64,000 bases of DNA from Candidatus Woesearchaeota archaeon. GTDB taxonomy: Archaea > Nanobdellota > Nanobdellia > Woesearchaeales > UBA583. The stretch lies in the NCBI GenBank assembly GCA_023898345.1, contig CP060218.1, positions 124,001-188,000 of the forward strand, written 5' to 3'. The translations under genes were made by a program, and so were the position numbers. Position 1 is the first letter of the stretch; each line of letters begins with the position of its first letter. This document shows positions 1 through 8,802 of this stretch, piece after piece. The notes beneath the pieces are model-generated. The model did not search any database. It was not told the DNA's origin and was given only the letters and a program-made list of their open reading frames with translations.

Positions 1-480
1 TGATCGCTTTCGTTACGCCAAGCTTCTCGTGCTGGTGTGTTCGGGTCGAGTGTCCAGGGATAAAACGTTTGTCCGGAGGGTGAGAGGAGTTTGAGATCAA
101 GGTCGTTGATGAGGTTGGCTCCGGGAACGTCGTCCCAAGCTAGCGTTACTTTGAGTGAGCTTTGTGCGCTGATGTTGATTGCGTACACGTCCACGTCAGA
201 GATGTCTGAAATGTTTGCCTCTAGGAATGTTCCGTTGATGATTCTGTCCACAGCTCCTTTGGCGTTGAGCAGTCCGTACCCGTTCACGTAGTCGGGGCCG
301 TCTATTACTTGGTCACCATTTCCGGTTCTATTTAGGTCTGTCGTCGAGTCTAGCAAAAGGGCTTTGATTGTCGATGGGAGCGGATCTTCGTCGTAGCCAG
401 ACTTGTTCCACTGTTCGAGCATGAGCGCAATGGTTCCACTGACGTGTGGCGCGGCGAATGAGGTTCCGCAATTAAAACCA
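1..480. repeat. Protease 3' cassette, copy 1
   Basis: This GC-richer block encodes the region from the catalytic Ser motif into the C-terminal beta domain. It is nearly identical at DNA level to 4556-5012, and over about 235-480 to 2355-2600, while the N-terminal parts of the genes are very different in DNA. Confidence 0.85.
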
Positions 481-1927
481 TATGTATCATTGAGAATTGT
501 AGAAATCATTCCAATGGAATTATTGTAACAACCAGGTGCGCTACCATTTCAGGTTTGATTAAACCCCCATTTGTAGGTCCACGACTACTATCGTTAACTA
601 TAGACAAATCCTTTTTGTTTACATTCCCGACACTAATAGTATTTTTTCCTGATGCCTCGGGTGCAATTGTGTCATAACCATTAGTTGAACAATAGGACAA
701 ACCTGCATCATTACCTGCTGCGAATATAATTGGAATTGAAGTATTGTTATCAAAAACGATCTCATCAAATAATTCTGTCCGGGATGAGTAGTCTCCTAAC
801 TTGTAGCATAGTAAGAAGTTATTAACCAAAGATCTCCAAGAGTTTGATGCAAGAGAAACACCATTATTAATTGCACTTTTATAATTATTCGAAATGTCTA
901 CATTCAGGAAAACAAAATTGTACTCGTATGAAATCACCTCGGAGTTGGGTGCAACTCCGGAATAGTTTTCTGTAACGCTTCCATTTCCGATAATAATTCC
1001 AGTTACGAAAGTTGGATGGTTTGAGAATGAAGAGAATGAATTGTTGACAGAGAATCTATCTCTAAAATGATAAAAAGGACTTGTCTCTTCATAAACCAAT
1101 ACCTTAATACCATCATCTTTTAGTTCATAGGGCGAGCTAATTAATGAGGATGCTCTAATTATGTCTTTACTGTTATCAAGTGATTTAGTAATATTAACAC
1201 TAGTTTCTTCTATTTTTTTAATTTGATCTATACTTGCTAAATCTGAAAGGACTTTTACTGGAAATTCAGTTAATAAACCATTAGTCTCATAAAATGAACC
1301 TACTACCGCCCTTCCATTTTCTCTAACTAATTTTTTTGCTTCCATTATTTCAATATCATCTTGAAAGGGTATATTTGCCTTTATTATTTGATTGGTATTT
1401 GACTTGTTGTTGTCTATGTAGGTTCTTTTGAGATGATTAGTTAGTTTAAAATTATTTTTAACTACGTTTTTTATCAAATATTGATTATCAATATTTTCAG
1501 ATCTTAATTTTAAGTATCCATCGACAACTTCAAAGATCTCATTAAATTCTCTTGAAAATTTTGCGTAGTAGGTATTACTTCCCAGAAATTCAATAATCTC
1601 TAAACCTTCAATTTTCAGGCTTTCAATTTCAGAGGATGATGGGTTTTTGTTAAATCTTACTATGGCATAATCTGAAGGTGAAATATTATTGAACTTTTTT
1701 GAAGTAAACTTCTCAAATTTAACTTCATTGCCAGTTACTTTGATATCCTTTAAATTGTTATTTTGATAAAAACTACTATTTTCTTGAACCTTTTTTTCAG
1801 ATGTGTTATTAATTTCAAATCTGCTGACATTCTCTAAATTCGATTCATTTGACAAAGAAGTGTTAAATGCAAAAACTATATTTATAGCCATGAAAAGCAA
1901 AACTAAAAATTGATATTGTCTATTCAT
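1..1927 (-). pseudogene. Subtilisin-like secreted protease (S8), frameshifted, C-terminus runs off the window
   Basis: The reading frame starts at 1927 with a signal peptide (MNRQYQFLVLLFMAINIVFA) and a long non-catalytic pro-region. The S8 domain then follows: a His motif (NHPTFVTG), an oxyanion Asn motif (FAAGND), and a frame break at 538-541. Moving the frame there restores the catalytic Ser block (GTSFAAPHVSG) and a C-terminal beta domain that continues past position 1. The break lies in the tetranucleotide gcgc, so it could be a real mutation, a sequencing error or a recoding site. The usual catalytic Asp (DTG) is replaced by a Glu-containing stretch (VYEETSP). The product would be exported and attached or released outside the cell. 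Family assignment is firm; whether the gene is functional is uncertain. Confidence 0.75.
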
Positions 1928-2038
1928 AGACTTTCTTTAACGCTTGACTTCTAAACACTTTATTTGTCTCAATAAAATGATTTCATCCTAAATTAAGAAA
2001 ATAAAAATTTAAAATTAAATATCAACATATTTTTCAGT

Positions 2039-2167
2039 ATGGAGATAAAAAATTTATTTCATAAATGGTGGTTCTGGTTAATAATTATTACGATTTTGAT
2101 TGTGATTTTCTGGATATATTTTTCTACAAGGATTACTTCAGGTCCTGAACCCATTCCTTTTTACTAG
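2039..2167 (+). CDS. Possible 42-residue single-span membrane peptide
   Basis: A 42-codon frame lies in the gap between two minus-strand protease genes. It begins MEIKNLFHKWW, has a hydrophobic helix at about residues 12-29, and ends in a short polar tail (TSGPEPIPFY). An AT-rich stretch upstream (about 2005-2025) could hold a promoter. No homologue is recognised. The strong membrane-helix composition argues for a real gene, but the length makes chance possible. Confidence 0.4.
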   Translation: MEIKNLFHKWWFWLIIITILIVIFWIYFSTRITSGPEPIPFY

Positions 2168-2200
2168 AGACAACTAAAATTGTATCAGGGGAAAAGTACT

Positions 2201-4120
2201 TTATTGCAGACCAGGGTCATAGACTTGTTCCATCTCCGATGAACTCAGAGATCTGTCCCAAGCAAGAGTGACTTTGAGGTGGCTTTCGTTTGTGATGTTG
2301 ATTGCGTACACGTCAGTGTCTTCTATGTCGGTGATGTTCGCTTCGAGAAAGAGGCCGTTGATGATTCTGTCCACAGCTCCTTTGGCGTTGAGCAGTCCGT
2401 ACCCGTTCACGTAGTCGGGGCCGTCTATTACTTGGTCACCATTTCCGGTTCTATTTAGGTCTGTCGTCGAGTCTAGCAAAAGGGCTTTGATTGTCGAGGG
2501 GAGCGGGTCTTCGTCGTGGCCGGACTTGTTCCACTGTTCGAGCATGAGCGCGATGGTTCCACTGACGTGTGGCGCTGCCATGGAGGTTCCACACTTGAAT
2601 GCATAAGAATTGTTTGCGCTCGTTGCATTTGCACACCCTGAGGCTACTAATTCAGGTTTTATTCTTCCATCATCTACTGGGCCAAAACTGCTTGTTGGGA
2701 AAATACTTTTATCAAAATCAAGTGAACCAACAGCTAGAATATTCTTTGCAGCTTTTGGAGTATTGATAGTGTGGTAGGGATAAGCTAAATTATAAATTCC
2801 ACAAGGATTATTGCTATATTCCTCGCGTTCATTCCCTGCTGAAAACACAATGGGGACGGAACCATAAGAGAAATTTTCACCTGAAACTACTTCGTCTAAA
2901 AAGGAGGCTACTAACTCATAGTCTCCGTACCTTCGACATAAGCTCTCGTTATCGCTTGAACTGTCCAACTTGTCTTTTATAAGAAATCCCCAAGAATTAC
3001 TAATGAGCTTAGATGCTTTTGTATCAATCCCAACTACATAATCTAAAACAATGTCGGCAGTTAAATTGTACGTACTATTCTCTAATACATCTGCCCAAAT
3101 AGTTGCTTCTGGAGCAACTCCAATTTGTGAGCTTAAGGAACCATTTCCAACTAATATTCCAGCAACATGGGTTGCGTGGTCTGTAATGTAACTGGTGTTG
3201 CTTACTGTCCAAGAAACTCGGCCACCTAAATCAGGATGATTTTTATCGGGAATTCCGGTCTCATACTGAAAAATTTTTATTCCATTCCCATTTAGGTTAT
3301 AGGGAGAAGTTTGCAAAGGTAAAATCATAGATAGATTTTTTGATGTAATTAAATTTTCACTCTGTGGGAAAGGATAATTCTCTTGAACGAATGCAATTCC
3401 CGAGATTTCTAGAAGTTGAGAGATATTTTCTAAAGGGATTGAAAGAATTAACCAGTTAACAATATCAACTTGAGAATAAATGGAACTGCCAAGAGTTTCG
3501 AGTTCTGATATCAAAGATTGTTTTACATCTGAGTAGTATTTTACAATGAGAATAACATTACCATTTTTATCTAGATTGTAAGCTTCAAAAGTTCTTTCCA
3601 AAACATTTTTTGTTGTCTTCAAGTCTTTATTAATTTCAGAGACTGCGCGTACTTTTGTAGTTTTGAGAACGTCGTTGAGAAGAGGATTATACTCTAAATT
3701 ACTATAGTTTGTTGTGCTTGATTCTAAAAACAAAGAGGATGAGGATGGCAAAAGAGAAACGATGTAAGCATTCCCCCCAACATATTCGAGAGGTCTTATC
3801 CCCCGAGATTCTAATACATTGAGTTCTTCCTTTTCAAGTGGACTATAGAACTGAAGTAAAAAATATTCAGTAGATGAAAGATGTTTTAATTTAGATTCTA
3901 CTTTAGAACTTAGACCTTCTTCTAGAACAGTATTTAATCTAAGGGTCAAATTTTTTGAACCTAAATCCTTTGGGAAAAAAAGAGAGCGAGAAAGAGTTTC
4001 GGAATTATTTAGATTTTGATTTTCCTCAGTAAGAACTGAAGTATTTAGAGCAGTCACGCTTGTTACACTGAACAGAAAAACAAAGAAAGAGGGAAAAAAT
4101 AAGGCGTTTTTTCTATTCAT
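2201..4120 (-). CDS. Subtilisin-like secreted serine protease (S8), C-terminally shortened
   Basis: About 639 residues. I chose the ATG at 4120 rather than the upstream one at 4165, because it gives a clean signal peptide (MNRKNALFFPSFFVFLFS) and is preceded by a purine-rich GGGGGGAAG ribosome site. After a pro-region of about 250 residues comes the S8 domain: QYETGIPDKNHPDL at the Asp position (Glu instead of Asp), DHATHVAG (His), FSAGNE (oxyanion Asn) and CGTSMAAPHVSG (Ser). The protein ends soon after TLAW with an unrelated-looking short tail, whereas its sister copies continue with about 45 more residues of the beta domain, so the C-terminus looks deleted. It overlaps by 8 bp the small membrane protein upstream (4113-4433), which suggests co-expression. 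Confidence 0.85.
   Translation of the reverse strand: MNRKNALFFPSFFVFLFSVTSVTALNTSVLTEENQNLNNSETLSRSLFFPKDLGSKNLTLRLNTVLEEGLSSKVESKLKHLSSTEYFLLQFYSPLEKEELNVLESRGIRPLEYVGGNAYIVSLLPSSSSLFLESSTTNYSNLEYNPLLNDVLKTTKVRAVSEINKDLKTTKNVLERTFEAYNLDKNGNVILIVKYYSDVKQSLISELETLGSSIYSQVDIVNWLILSIPLENISQLLEISGIAFVQENYPFPQSENLITSKNLSMILPLQTSPYNLNGNGIKIFQYETGIPDKNHPDLGGRVSWTVSNTSYITDHATHVAGILVGNGSLSSQIGVAPEATIWADVLENSTYNLTADIVLDYVVGIDTKASKLISNSWGFLIKDKLDSSSDNESLCRRYGDYELVASFLDEVVSGENFSYGSVPIVFSAGNEREEYSNNPCGIYNLAYPYHTINTPKAAKNILAVGSLDFDKSIFPTSSFGPVDDGRIKPELVASGCANATSANNSYAFKCGTSMAAPHVSGTIALMLEQWNKSGHDEDPLPSTIKALLLDSTTDLNRTGNGDQVIDGPDYVNGYGLLNAKGAVDRIINGLFLEANITDIEDTDVYAINITNESHLKVTLAWDRSLSSSEMEQVYDPGLQ
2246..2600. 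repeat. Protease 3' cassette, copy 2
   Basis: From about 2355 to 2600 this is almost base-for-base the same as 235-480. From 2246 to 2355 it is clearly more diverged. The sharp change in identity is what gene conversion would leave. Confidence 0.8.
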
Positions 4121-4433
4121 CTGCAGCTTCCCCCCTAGTAAGAAAACAAGTATTTGTTTTCTCATTACAAGTAGAATAAAACTCGATACTACATTTACTG
4201 AGATTCCTTTTTTCTGGTAAATAATACTTATTTACTACTTTACATTCGTTTGTTCTTCCACAATCATCCCCTTTTTCGCAGTACAAAGGGTCGTTCAAAT
4301 ACCTCACATCAATGCCCATGTAATACGCTTTGATATTATTCTGATACATAAAACCAAGGGCAATGAGGCACAGCACAATAACTATGCTCCCAACAAGAAT
4401 CTTTTGTTTCTCACCTATGTTTATCCTAACCAT
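4113..4433 (-). CDS. Small Cys-rich membrane-anchored protein next to the protease
   Basis: 106 residues from the ATG at 4433 (MVRINIGEKQKILV); a longer in-frame extension to 4556 is Lys-rich, runs into the neighbouring cassette and is unlikely. One N-terminal membrane helix (about residues 11-29) is followed by an outside domain with six cysteines in the pattern CEKGDDC..C and C..C..C (for example LYCEKGDDCGRTNEC and STCNEKTNTC), as expected for disulfide-bonded extracellular domains. The stop codon overlaps the start of the downstream subtilase. It could be a chaperone, anchor or inhibitor for that protease; this is inference from position only. No known family is recognised. Confidence 0.65.
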   Translation of the reverse strand: MVRINIGEKQKILVGSIVIVLCLIALGFMYQNNIKAYYMGIDVRYLNDPLYCEKGDDCGRTNECKVVNKYYLPEKRNLSKCSIEFYSTCNEKTNTCFLTRGEAADE

Positions 4434-4539
4434 TTTTTTGAATATTCTTTTTGAAATTTTTTTCTTTATATGATTTGTCTTGAAAATTTTCACCTTTTTT
4501 TGTTTTTTCAAAGCGTAGTTTTTTCTGTATGAAATATCT

Positions 4540-5016
4540 CTACAATTCGCTCCCATTCACGTACACTTGCTCGACGTTGTTGAGGTGGTCGCTTTCATTA
4601 CGCCAAGCTTCTCGTGCGGGTGTGTTCGGGTCGAGTGTCCAGGGATAAAATGTTTGTCCTGTCGGCGAGAGGAGTTTGAGATCAAGGTCGTTGATGAGGT
4701 TGGCTCCGGGAACGTCGTACCAAGCTAGCGTTACTTTGAGCGAGCTTTGTGCGCTGATGTTGATTGCGTACACGTCCACGTTAGAGATGTCTGAAATGTT
4801 TGCTTCTAGGAATGTTCCGTTGATGATTCGGTCCACAGCTCCTTTGGCGTTGAGCAGTCCGTACCCGTTCACGTAGTCGGGGCCGTCGATTACTTGGTCA
4901 CCATTTCCGGTTCTATTTAGGTCTTCGTCGTAGCCGGACAGGTTCCACTGTTCGAGCATGAGCGCGATGGTTCCGCTGACGTGTGGCGCTGACATGGACG
5001 TGCCACAATAAACCAC
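4540..5016 (-). pseudogene. Truncated subtilase fragment (silent 3' cassette)
   Basis: This frame lacks signal peptide, pro-region and the Asp and His parts of the protease. It starts right at the catalytic Ser block (CGTSMSAPHVSG) and runs through the C-terminal beta domain (TLAWYDVPGANLINDLDLKL) to a stop after EQVYVNGSEL. Compared with the sister copies it has lost 16 residues in frame (the segment PLPSTIKALLLDSTTD). It begins 7 bp after the stop of the PhoU-like gene, with only a GTG as possible start. It cannot make an active protease by itself. It is either a deletion remnant or a donor for recombination into the two longer genes. Confidence 0.75.
4556..5012. repeat. Protease 3' cassette, copy 3
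   Basis: Nearly identical to 1-480 over its whole length apart from a 48-bp in-frame deletion. Its higher GC content contrasts with the AT-rich flanks. Confidence 0.85.
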
Positions 5017-5023
5017 TGAATCT

Positions 5024-5965
5024 TTACTTCAAATGTAAATCAATCAGAGAGACAACAACATCTTCAAGTTGTCCTAGGAGATCTTTGAAGAGTTGGGTAA
5101 GAACAAGATAGAGATTTAGGTTTTCTCCAAATTGGTCTCGACTTGCTTCAAATTCTCGAAGGAGTGATTGTTTTTTGTCTTGTGCTAGTTTTAGATTAAC
5201 ATTTAGTTCTATGCCTGTGTGAAGAAGGTTTGTTACAAACTTATAATATTCGCAAAGTTGTTGTAGAAGAGAATCAAGGATGATGTGTTCTTTATTTGTT
5301 TCTTCTTTGAGATAACGTGCAGTTCTTTTGAGAATATCTCCAATATTTTCAAAGGCGGAAACTATGCGCCAATAGTAAATTTCGTTTTTAATTTCTTCGT
5401 GTCTTTCTTGAAGTTCTAGGTTATAATTTATTGCTTTGTAACAGAGAAAAGTGAGTTTGTTAATGTGTGCGTCGAATTGGGTAACAATTTGATAACGGCT
5501 GTTTTTTTCTTCGGGTGAGCGTAGTTTGTCAAAAACTTTTTTCTCCATTTCAATAATTTCAAAAAGAAGTGATCTCAAATTTAATTCTCTAAGGTGTGTG
5601 AGATCTCTGAGGATAATTTTTTCATTGGATAATTCTACAATTTCAAGAGAGCTAAGTTTTGACATATATACTTTTATTTCATTAAGTCGTTCTAGGAGGT
5701 CTTCTCCTACGATGCTAATTTCTTTGTAATTTTTTAGGTAAAAAGAGATTAATTCTCGGTTGAAGATTTTTAGGGATTTTCCGTCAAGTTCGACGACAGC
5801 TTTTTTTTCTTCGTGGCGGTCACGAAGGTTTACCATTAGGGAGTCTCCTCGTTCTGAGAGAAAAACTTGGGAGCCTTTGTCGAGCTTGTGTTTCTTAACC
5901 CATTCGTTTGGCAAGGTAACAACGTATGAAGAATTTCCAAATTTGATGATTTTTCTAGGATCCAT
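5024..5965 (-). CDS. AbrB-PhoU type regulator (phosphate uptake regulator-like)
   Basis: 313 residues from the ATG at 5965 (MDPRKIIKFGNSSYVVTLP); the 18-residue upstream extension covers the TATA-rich promoter and is rejected. Residues 1-45 are a SpoVT/AbrB swapped-hairpin DNA-binding domain (FGNSSYVVTLPNEWVKKHKL, then an acidic-basic turn). The rest is all-helical and resembles two PhoU-like bundles. This architecture is known in archaea, where it is annotated as a phosphate uptake regulator. No phosphate transporter genes are nearby, so the target is unknown. A strong AT-rich TATA stretch lies at about 5975-5995 on the minus strand. Confidence 0.75.
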   Translation of the reverse strand: MDPRKIIKFGNSSYVVTLPNEWVKKHKLDKGSQVFLSERGDSLMVNLRDRHEEKKAVVELDGKSLKIFNRELISFYLKNYKEISIVGEDLLERLNEIKVYMSKLSSLEIVELSNEKIILRDLTHLRELNLRSLLFEIIEMEKKVFDKLRSPEEKNSRYQIVTQFDAHINKLTFLCYKAINYNLELQERHEEIKNEIYYWRIVSAFENIGDILKRTARYLKEETNKEHIILDSLLQQLCEYYKFVTNLLHTGIELNVNLKLAQDKKQSLLREFEASRDQFGENLNLYLVLTQLFKDLLGQLEDVVVSLIDLHLK

Positions 5966-6134
5966 GAGAAATAATATTACTATATATTTATAATATTTCG
6001 TGAAAAAAAGTTTCGCCAAATCCTAAGATTTGCTCTTTGGAACCATTCTTAGCAGTTTCAGAAATTGCAAATTTCATGTTTTGAAGAAAATCTTCCTCTC
6101 TTCTTCACTCTGAATGACATAGATATTTGGCTAT

Positions 6135-6155
6135 AAGTTGTTACAAGTTGTTACA
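6135..6155. repeat. Tandem 10-bp direct repeat upstream of an orphan gene
   Basis: The unit aagttgttac occurs twice in direct succession and is followed by a partial third (aag). It sits about 40 bp upstream of the TATA box of the 6237 gene, where an activator or repressor could bind. Confidence 0.5.
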
Positions 6156-6194
6156 AGAATGCTTTGGCAAACATAACGTAGTGACAAATCAAAA

Positions 6195-6206
6195 CTTATA
6201 AATAAA
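6195..6206 (+). promoter_or_regulatory. TATA box for the 6237 gene
   Basis: The string cttataaataaa fits an archaeal TATA box. It lies about 35 bp before the ATG, giving a short leader. Confidence 0.6.
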
Positions 6207-6236
6207 AACATCTTTCCGGTAATAATTTTTCATAAA

Positions 6237-7271
6237 ATGATTTTAACTGAAAGCTTAACTGCTCTTGTGAAAGAAGAATTTAGTGTTTTAGCTGCTTCTT
6301 ATCAAAAGTATGTTTTTACAAGGGAAAGACTTTTGAGACCTCTTGCAGAAGATCTTAGGGGACTAAGTACATCTTCCGTTGAAGGTTTAGATCATTATGA
6401 AGGAGATAATTTTATAATTTTTAAGTCGAAACTTGAAGATTTTGGAGAATTTGATGAATCTGGGCTTATGCGAAGAAAATATATGGGAGATACTAAAAGA
6501 ATTCGTGATGCTTACTCTAGAAGTTTTTGGTGTTTTAATGGTTATATGAAAGAGTTATTTGAAGATTCAAATACATGGTTAAAATCAAGAGAAACTGGTT
6601 TAGAATTAGGAATTAAAAAAGAAATCCAAGAGGAGATTGGCTGTTTAAGGACAAATCTTAGACTTGCTGAATATGCATTTTTTAATAGGATGTCTCTAAC
6701 TTTTGGAGATGATTTCAAAGCTGCATACTTATTTTGGGGAGGCTCATATCTTCATCAAAGAAGTATCATTTTAAATGAAAATGGTGACTTTTGTGATGAT
6801 ACTTCTCAAAGAGGTCATTGGGATTATGTTGACCAGGGGTTTTCATCTTCTTCTCTACCTAAAGAAAAAAATATTACTAGAAAACTTAAAGAAAAATGTA
6901 GAATTGTTAACCCAGAATTTTTAACTAAGGGTACTTTCATTCCTGATTTTACTAATATAAAACATTATGAAGAACTTTTGAGACATGCAAAAAGTACGAG
7001 AGTTATTTCTTGGAGAATTCCAAGTGAATTATCTAACAAAACATTAAAGCAGGTTCCTAGAGAAATACTTCTTGGTTCTTATGATTGGATTCATTATGAT
7101 AGAGACTTTACGACAAATTTTTCTGCACAGGGGGTTGTCTTTGATCTGTTAAAACCCAAGGGAATAATTTCTTGTAAGAATGGGTGGCATAGTGGATATC
7201 AAAATGATGAAAGGTTTGAAACTCTATATTATAATGAAGAAGGAGACTATGCATTATTTAGGAAAGTCTGA
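6237..7271 (+). CDS. Hypothetical protein, 344 residues
   Basis: I do not recognise this protein. It has no signal peptide or membrane helix and looks like a soluble mixed alpha/beta protein. The N-terminal half is charged and helical. Notable segments are LFWGGSYLHQRS (about residues 180-191), RGHWDYVDQGFSSSS, and a C-terminal GWHSGYQNDERFETLYYNEE. It is a single gene with its own TATA box, convergent with the asnB operon. The AT content matches its surroundings. A function cannot be assigned. Confidence 0.75.
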   Translation: MILTESLTALVKEEFSVLAASYQKYVFTRERLLRPLAEDLRGLSTSSVEGLDHYEGDNFIIFKSKLEDFGEFDESGLMRRKYMGDTKRIRDAYSRSFWCFNGYMKELFEDSNTWLKSRETGLELGIKKEIQEEIGCLRTNLRLAEYAFFNRMSLTFGDDFKAAYLFWGGSYLHQRSIILNENGDFCDDTSQRGHWDYVDQGFSSSSLPKEKNITRKLKEKCRIVNPEFLTKGTFIPDFTNIKHYEELLRHAKSTRVISWRIPSELSNKTLKQVPREILLGSYDWIHYDRDFTTNFSAQGVVFDLLKPKGIISCKNGWHSGYQNDERFETLYYNEEGDYALFRKV

Positions 7272-7328
7272 TTTTCACACCTAATGGTTAGTGGTGGATG
7301 CTGTCTAAAGGAGACGTCTTTCTAGTAG

Positions 7329-8801
7329 TCAACTTGTCTTTTTACTTCCTTTTGCAATCGTTTTCGTGAACTCCTGTTTCGACAAATGTTCCTTCTTTGC
7401 AAGCCGTAAAAGCATTTTGTCAAACTTCGATCCGTACTGCGCTGCTTTCTTTTTCCGATACGCATAAGGAAGGTCAAGACCAAGATCAAGAGCATATTCT
7501 CGAAGGATAATTTTGCTTTCAGATTTGTCGTCGCGAAGTTTGAAACTGGGGTCGAGCGGCAAAGCAAAATGGATCAAATCATAATCAAGATAGGGAAGTC
7601 GAAGTTCAATTCCTTGCGACATCATAAGAAGGTCGTCTCTGTACAAATCACGCTCGTGAAGACAAAGCAGACCGTGCAGACATTCCTCATTCACATCCTC
7701 AACTTTTTTGTGTCTTCGATATCCTGCAAAAAGTTCTTCAGAGCCCAGTCCAGAAAAACAGATTCTCACTTTGTCTTTTTTCATTTGACGTGCACAAAAA
7801 TAAAAGGAAAGAGCAACGGAAACTTTCATATACTCGTCACTTTCAATAATTTTCATGAGTTCGGGAAGAGCTGCTTGCGTTTCTTTCTCGGACACTTTCA
7901 CAACCTTCAAAGGGAAACCATATTTTTGCGCAATTTCTTTGGCATAGAGAAAATCTTCGGCAACTTCAATATTTCCTCCTTCGGCGTATGCTGTGTAGCA
8001 GACAAAAGGAACTTGTAATTCCTGAAGTTTCAGAGCAATCAGTGTGGAATCAATACCGCCAGAAAAAAGAAGCCCGACACTTTGTTTGCTTTCACTTTGG
8101 CGTCTCACTGCTTGGAGAAAATATTTTGAAAGTTCTTTTTTTGCTTCATCGAAGGATTTACTTCTTTTTCTTTTTTCTTTGAAGGGACACTTTTGCTCAG
8201 AAAATGATAGTTCTTGTGTGCTTAGGGAATATGTTAAGTTTTGTCGAGGGCAGAGTTCTTTTCCTTTTCCTGAAAGTGCTTTATTTTCTGAGGCAAAGTA
8301 AAATTCTCCGTTTTTTTCATGCACATAGTACAAAGGTTTTTCTCCCAAATAATCTCTTTGAAGCAAAAGAAGATCTTTGTGCAGGTAGGCAAAAGCGTAA
8401 GGGCCGCGAAGTTCAAGAAAAATTTTTTCTCGCAAGGTTTTCTTTTCCTGTGTCATATCAAGAAGAGCATGAAGAAGTTCTGCATCGTTTTTTGCAGTTA
8501 TCTTATATTTTTGAGAAAGTTCTTTCCAGTTGTAAATTTCACAGTTCGCGACAAAGACGCTTTCTTTTCCAAGAAGTGGTTCAGGAACAAAGCCGACAAT
8601 GGCGTGCAAGGCATGAGCTAGTGCAAAGTTGCTTTTTTGTCCTTTGTGTTCTTTTAGTTCTTGAAGACTTTTGCCAAGAAAAACTTTGTCGTTCGTGTAC
8701 AAACCATAGGCATCTTTTCCTCTGTTTTTCATGTGGGCTAGCATGGCAAGCGTTTTCTTTGTCGCATCTTCTGTATGAAAGGCTCCACTTATTGAACACA
8801 T
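7329..8801 (-). CDS. asnB: Asparagine synthase (glutamine-hydrolysing)
   Basis: 490 residues. After the initiator Met comes the catalytic Cys2 of the class II glutamine amidotransferase (MCSISGAF), with the supporting RGKDAYG, NCEIYN and NDAELLHAL motifs. The C-terminal half is the ATP-PPi synthetase domain with the P-loop LLFSGGIDSTLIALKL and, further on, the GLGSEELFAGY motif. It would convert aspartate plus glutamine and ATP to asparagine plus glutamate. It is the last gene of a minus-strand operon with 8803-9060 (1-bp gap) and 9057-9443 (4-bp overlap). Several archaeal AsnB-like proteins modify other acids, so the exact substrate is not certain. Confidence 0.88.
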   Translation of the reverse strand: MCSISGAFHTEDATKKTLAMLAHMKNRGKDAYGLYTNDKVFLGKSLQELKEHKGQKSNFALAHALHAIVGFVPEPLLGKESVFVANCEIYNWKELSQKYKITAKNDAELLHALLDMTQEKKTLREKIFLELRGPYAFAYLHKDLLLLQRDYLGEKPLYYVHEKNGEFYFASENKALSGKGKELCPRQNLTYSLSTQELSFSEQKCPFKEKRKRSKSFDEAKKELSKYFLQAVRRQSESKQSVGLLFSGGIDSTLIALKLQELQVPFVCYTAYAEGGNIEVAEDFLYAKEIAQKYGFPLKVVKVSEKETQAALPELMKIIESDEYMKVSVALSFYFCARQMKKDKVRICFSGLGSEELFAGYRRHKKVEDVNEECLHGLLCLHERDLYRDDLLMMSQGIELRLPYLDYDLIHFALPLDPSFKLRDDKSESKIILREYALDLGLDLPYAYRKKKAAQYGSKFDKMLLRLAKKEHLSKQEFTKTIAKGSKKTS

Positions 8802-8802
8802 T

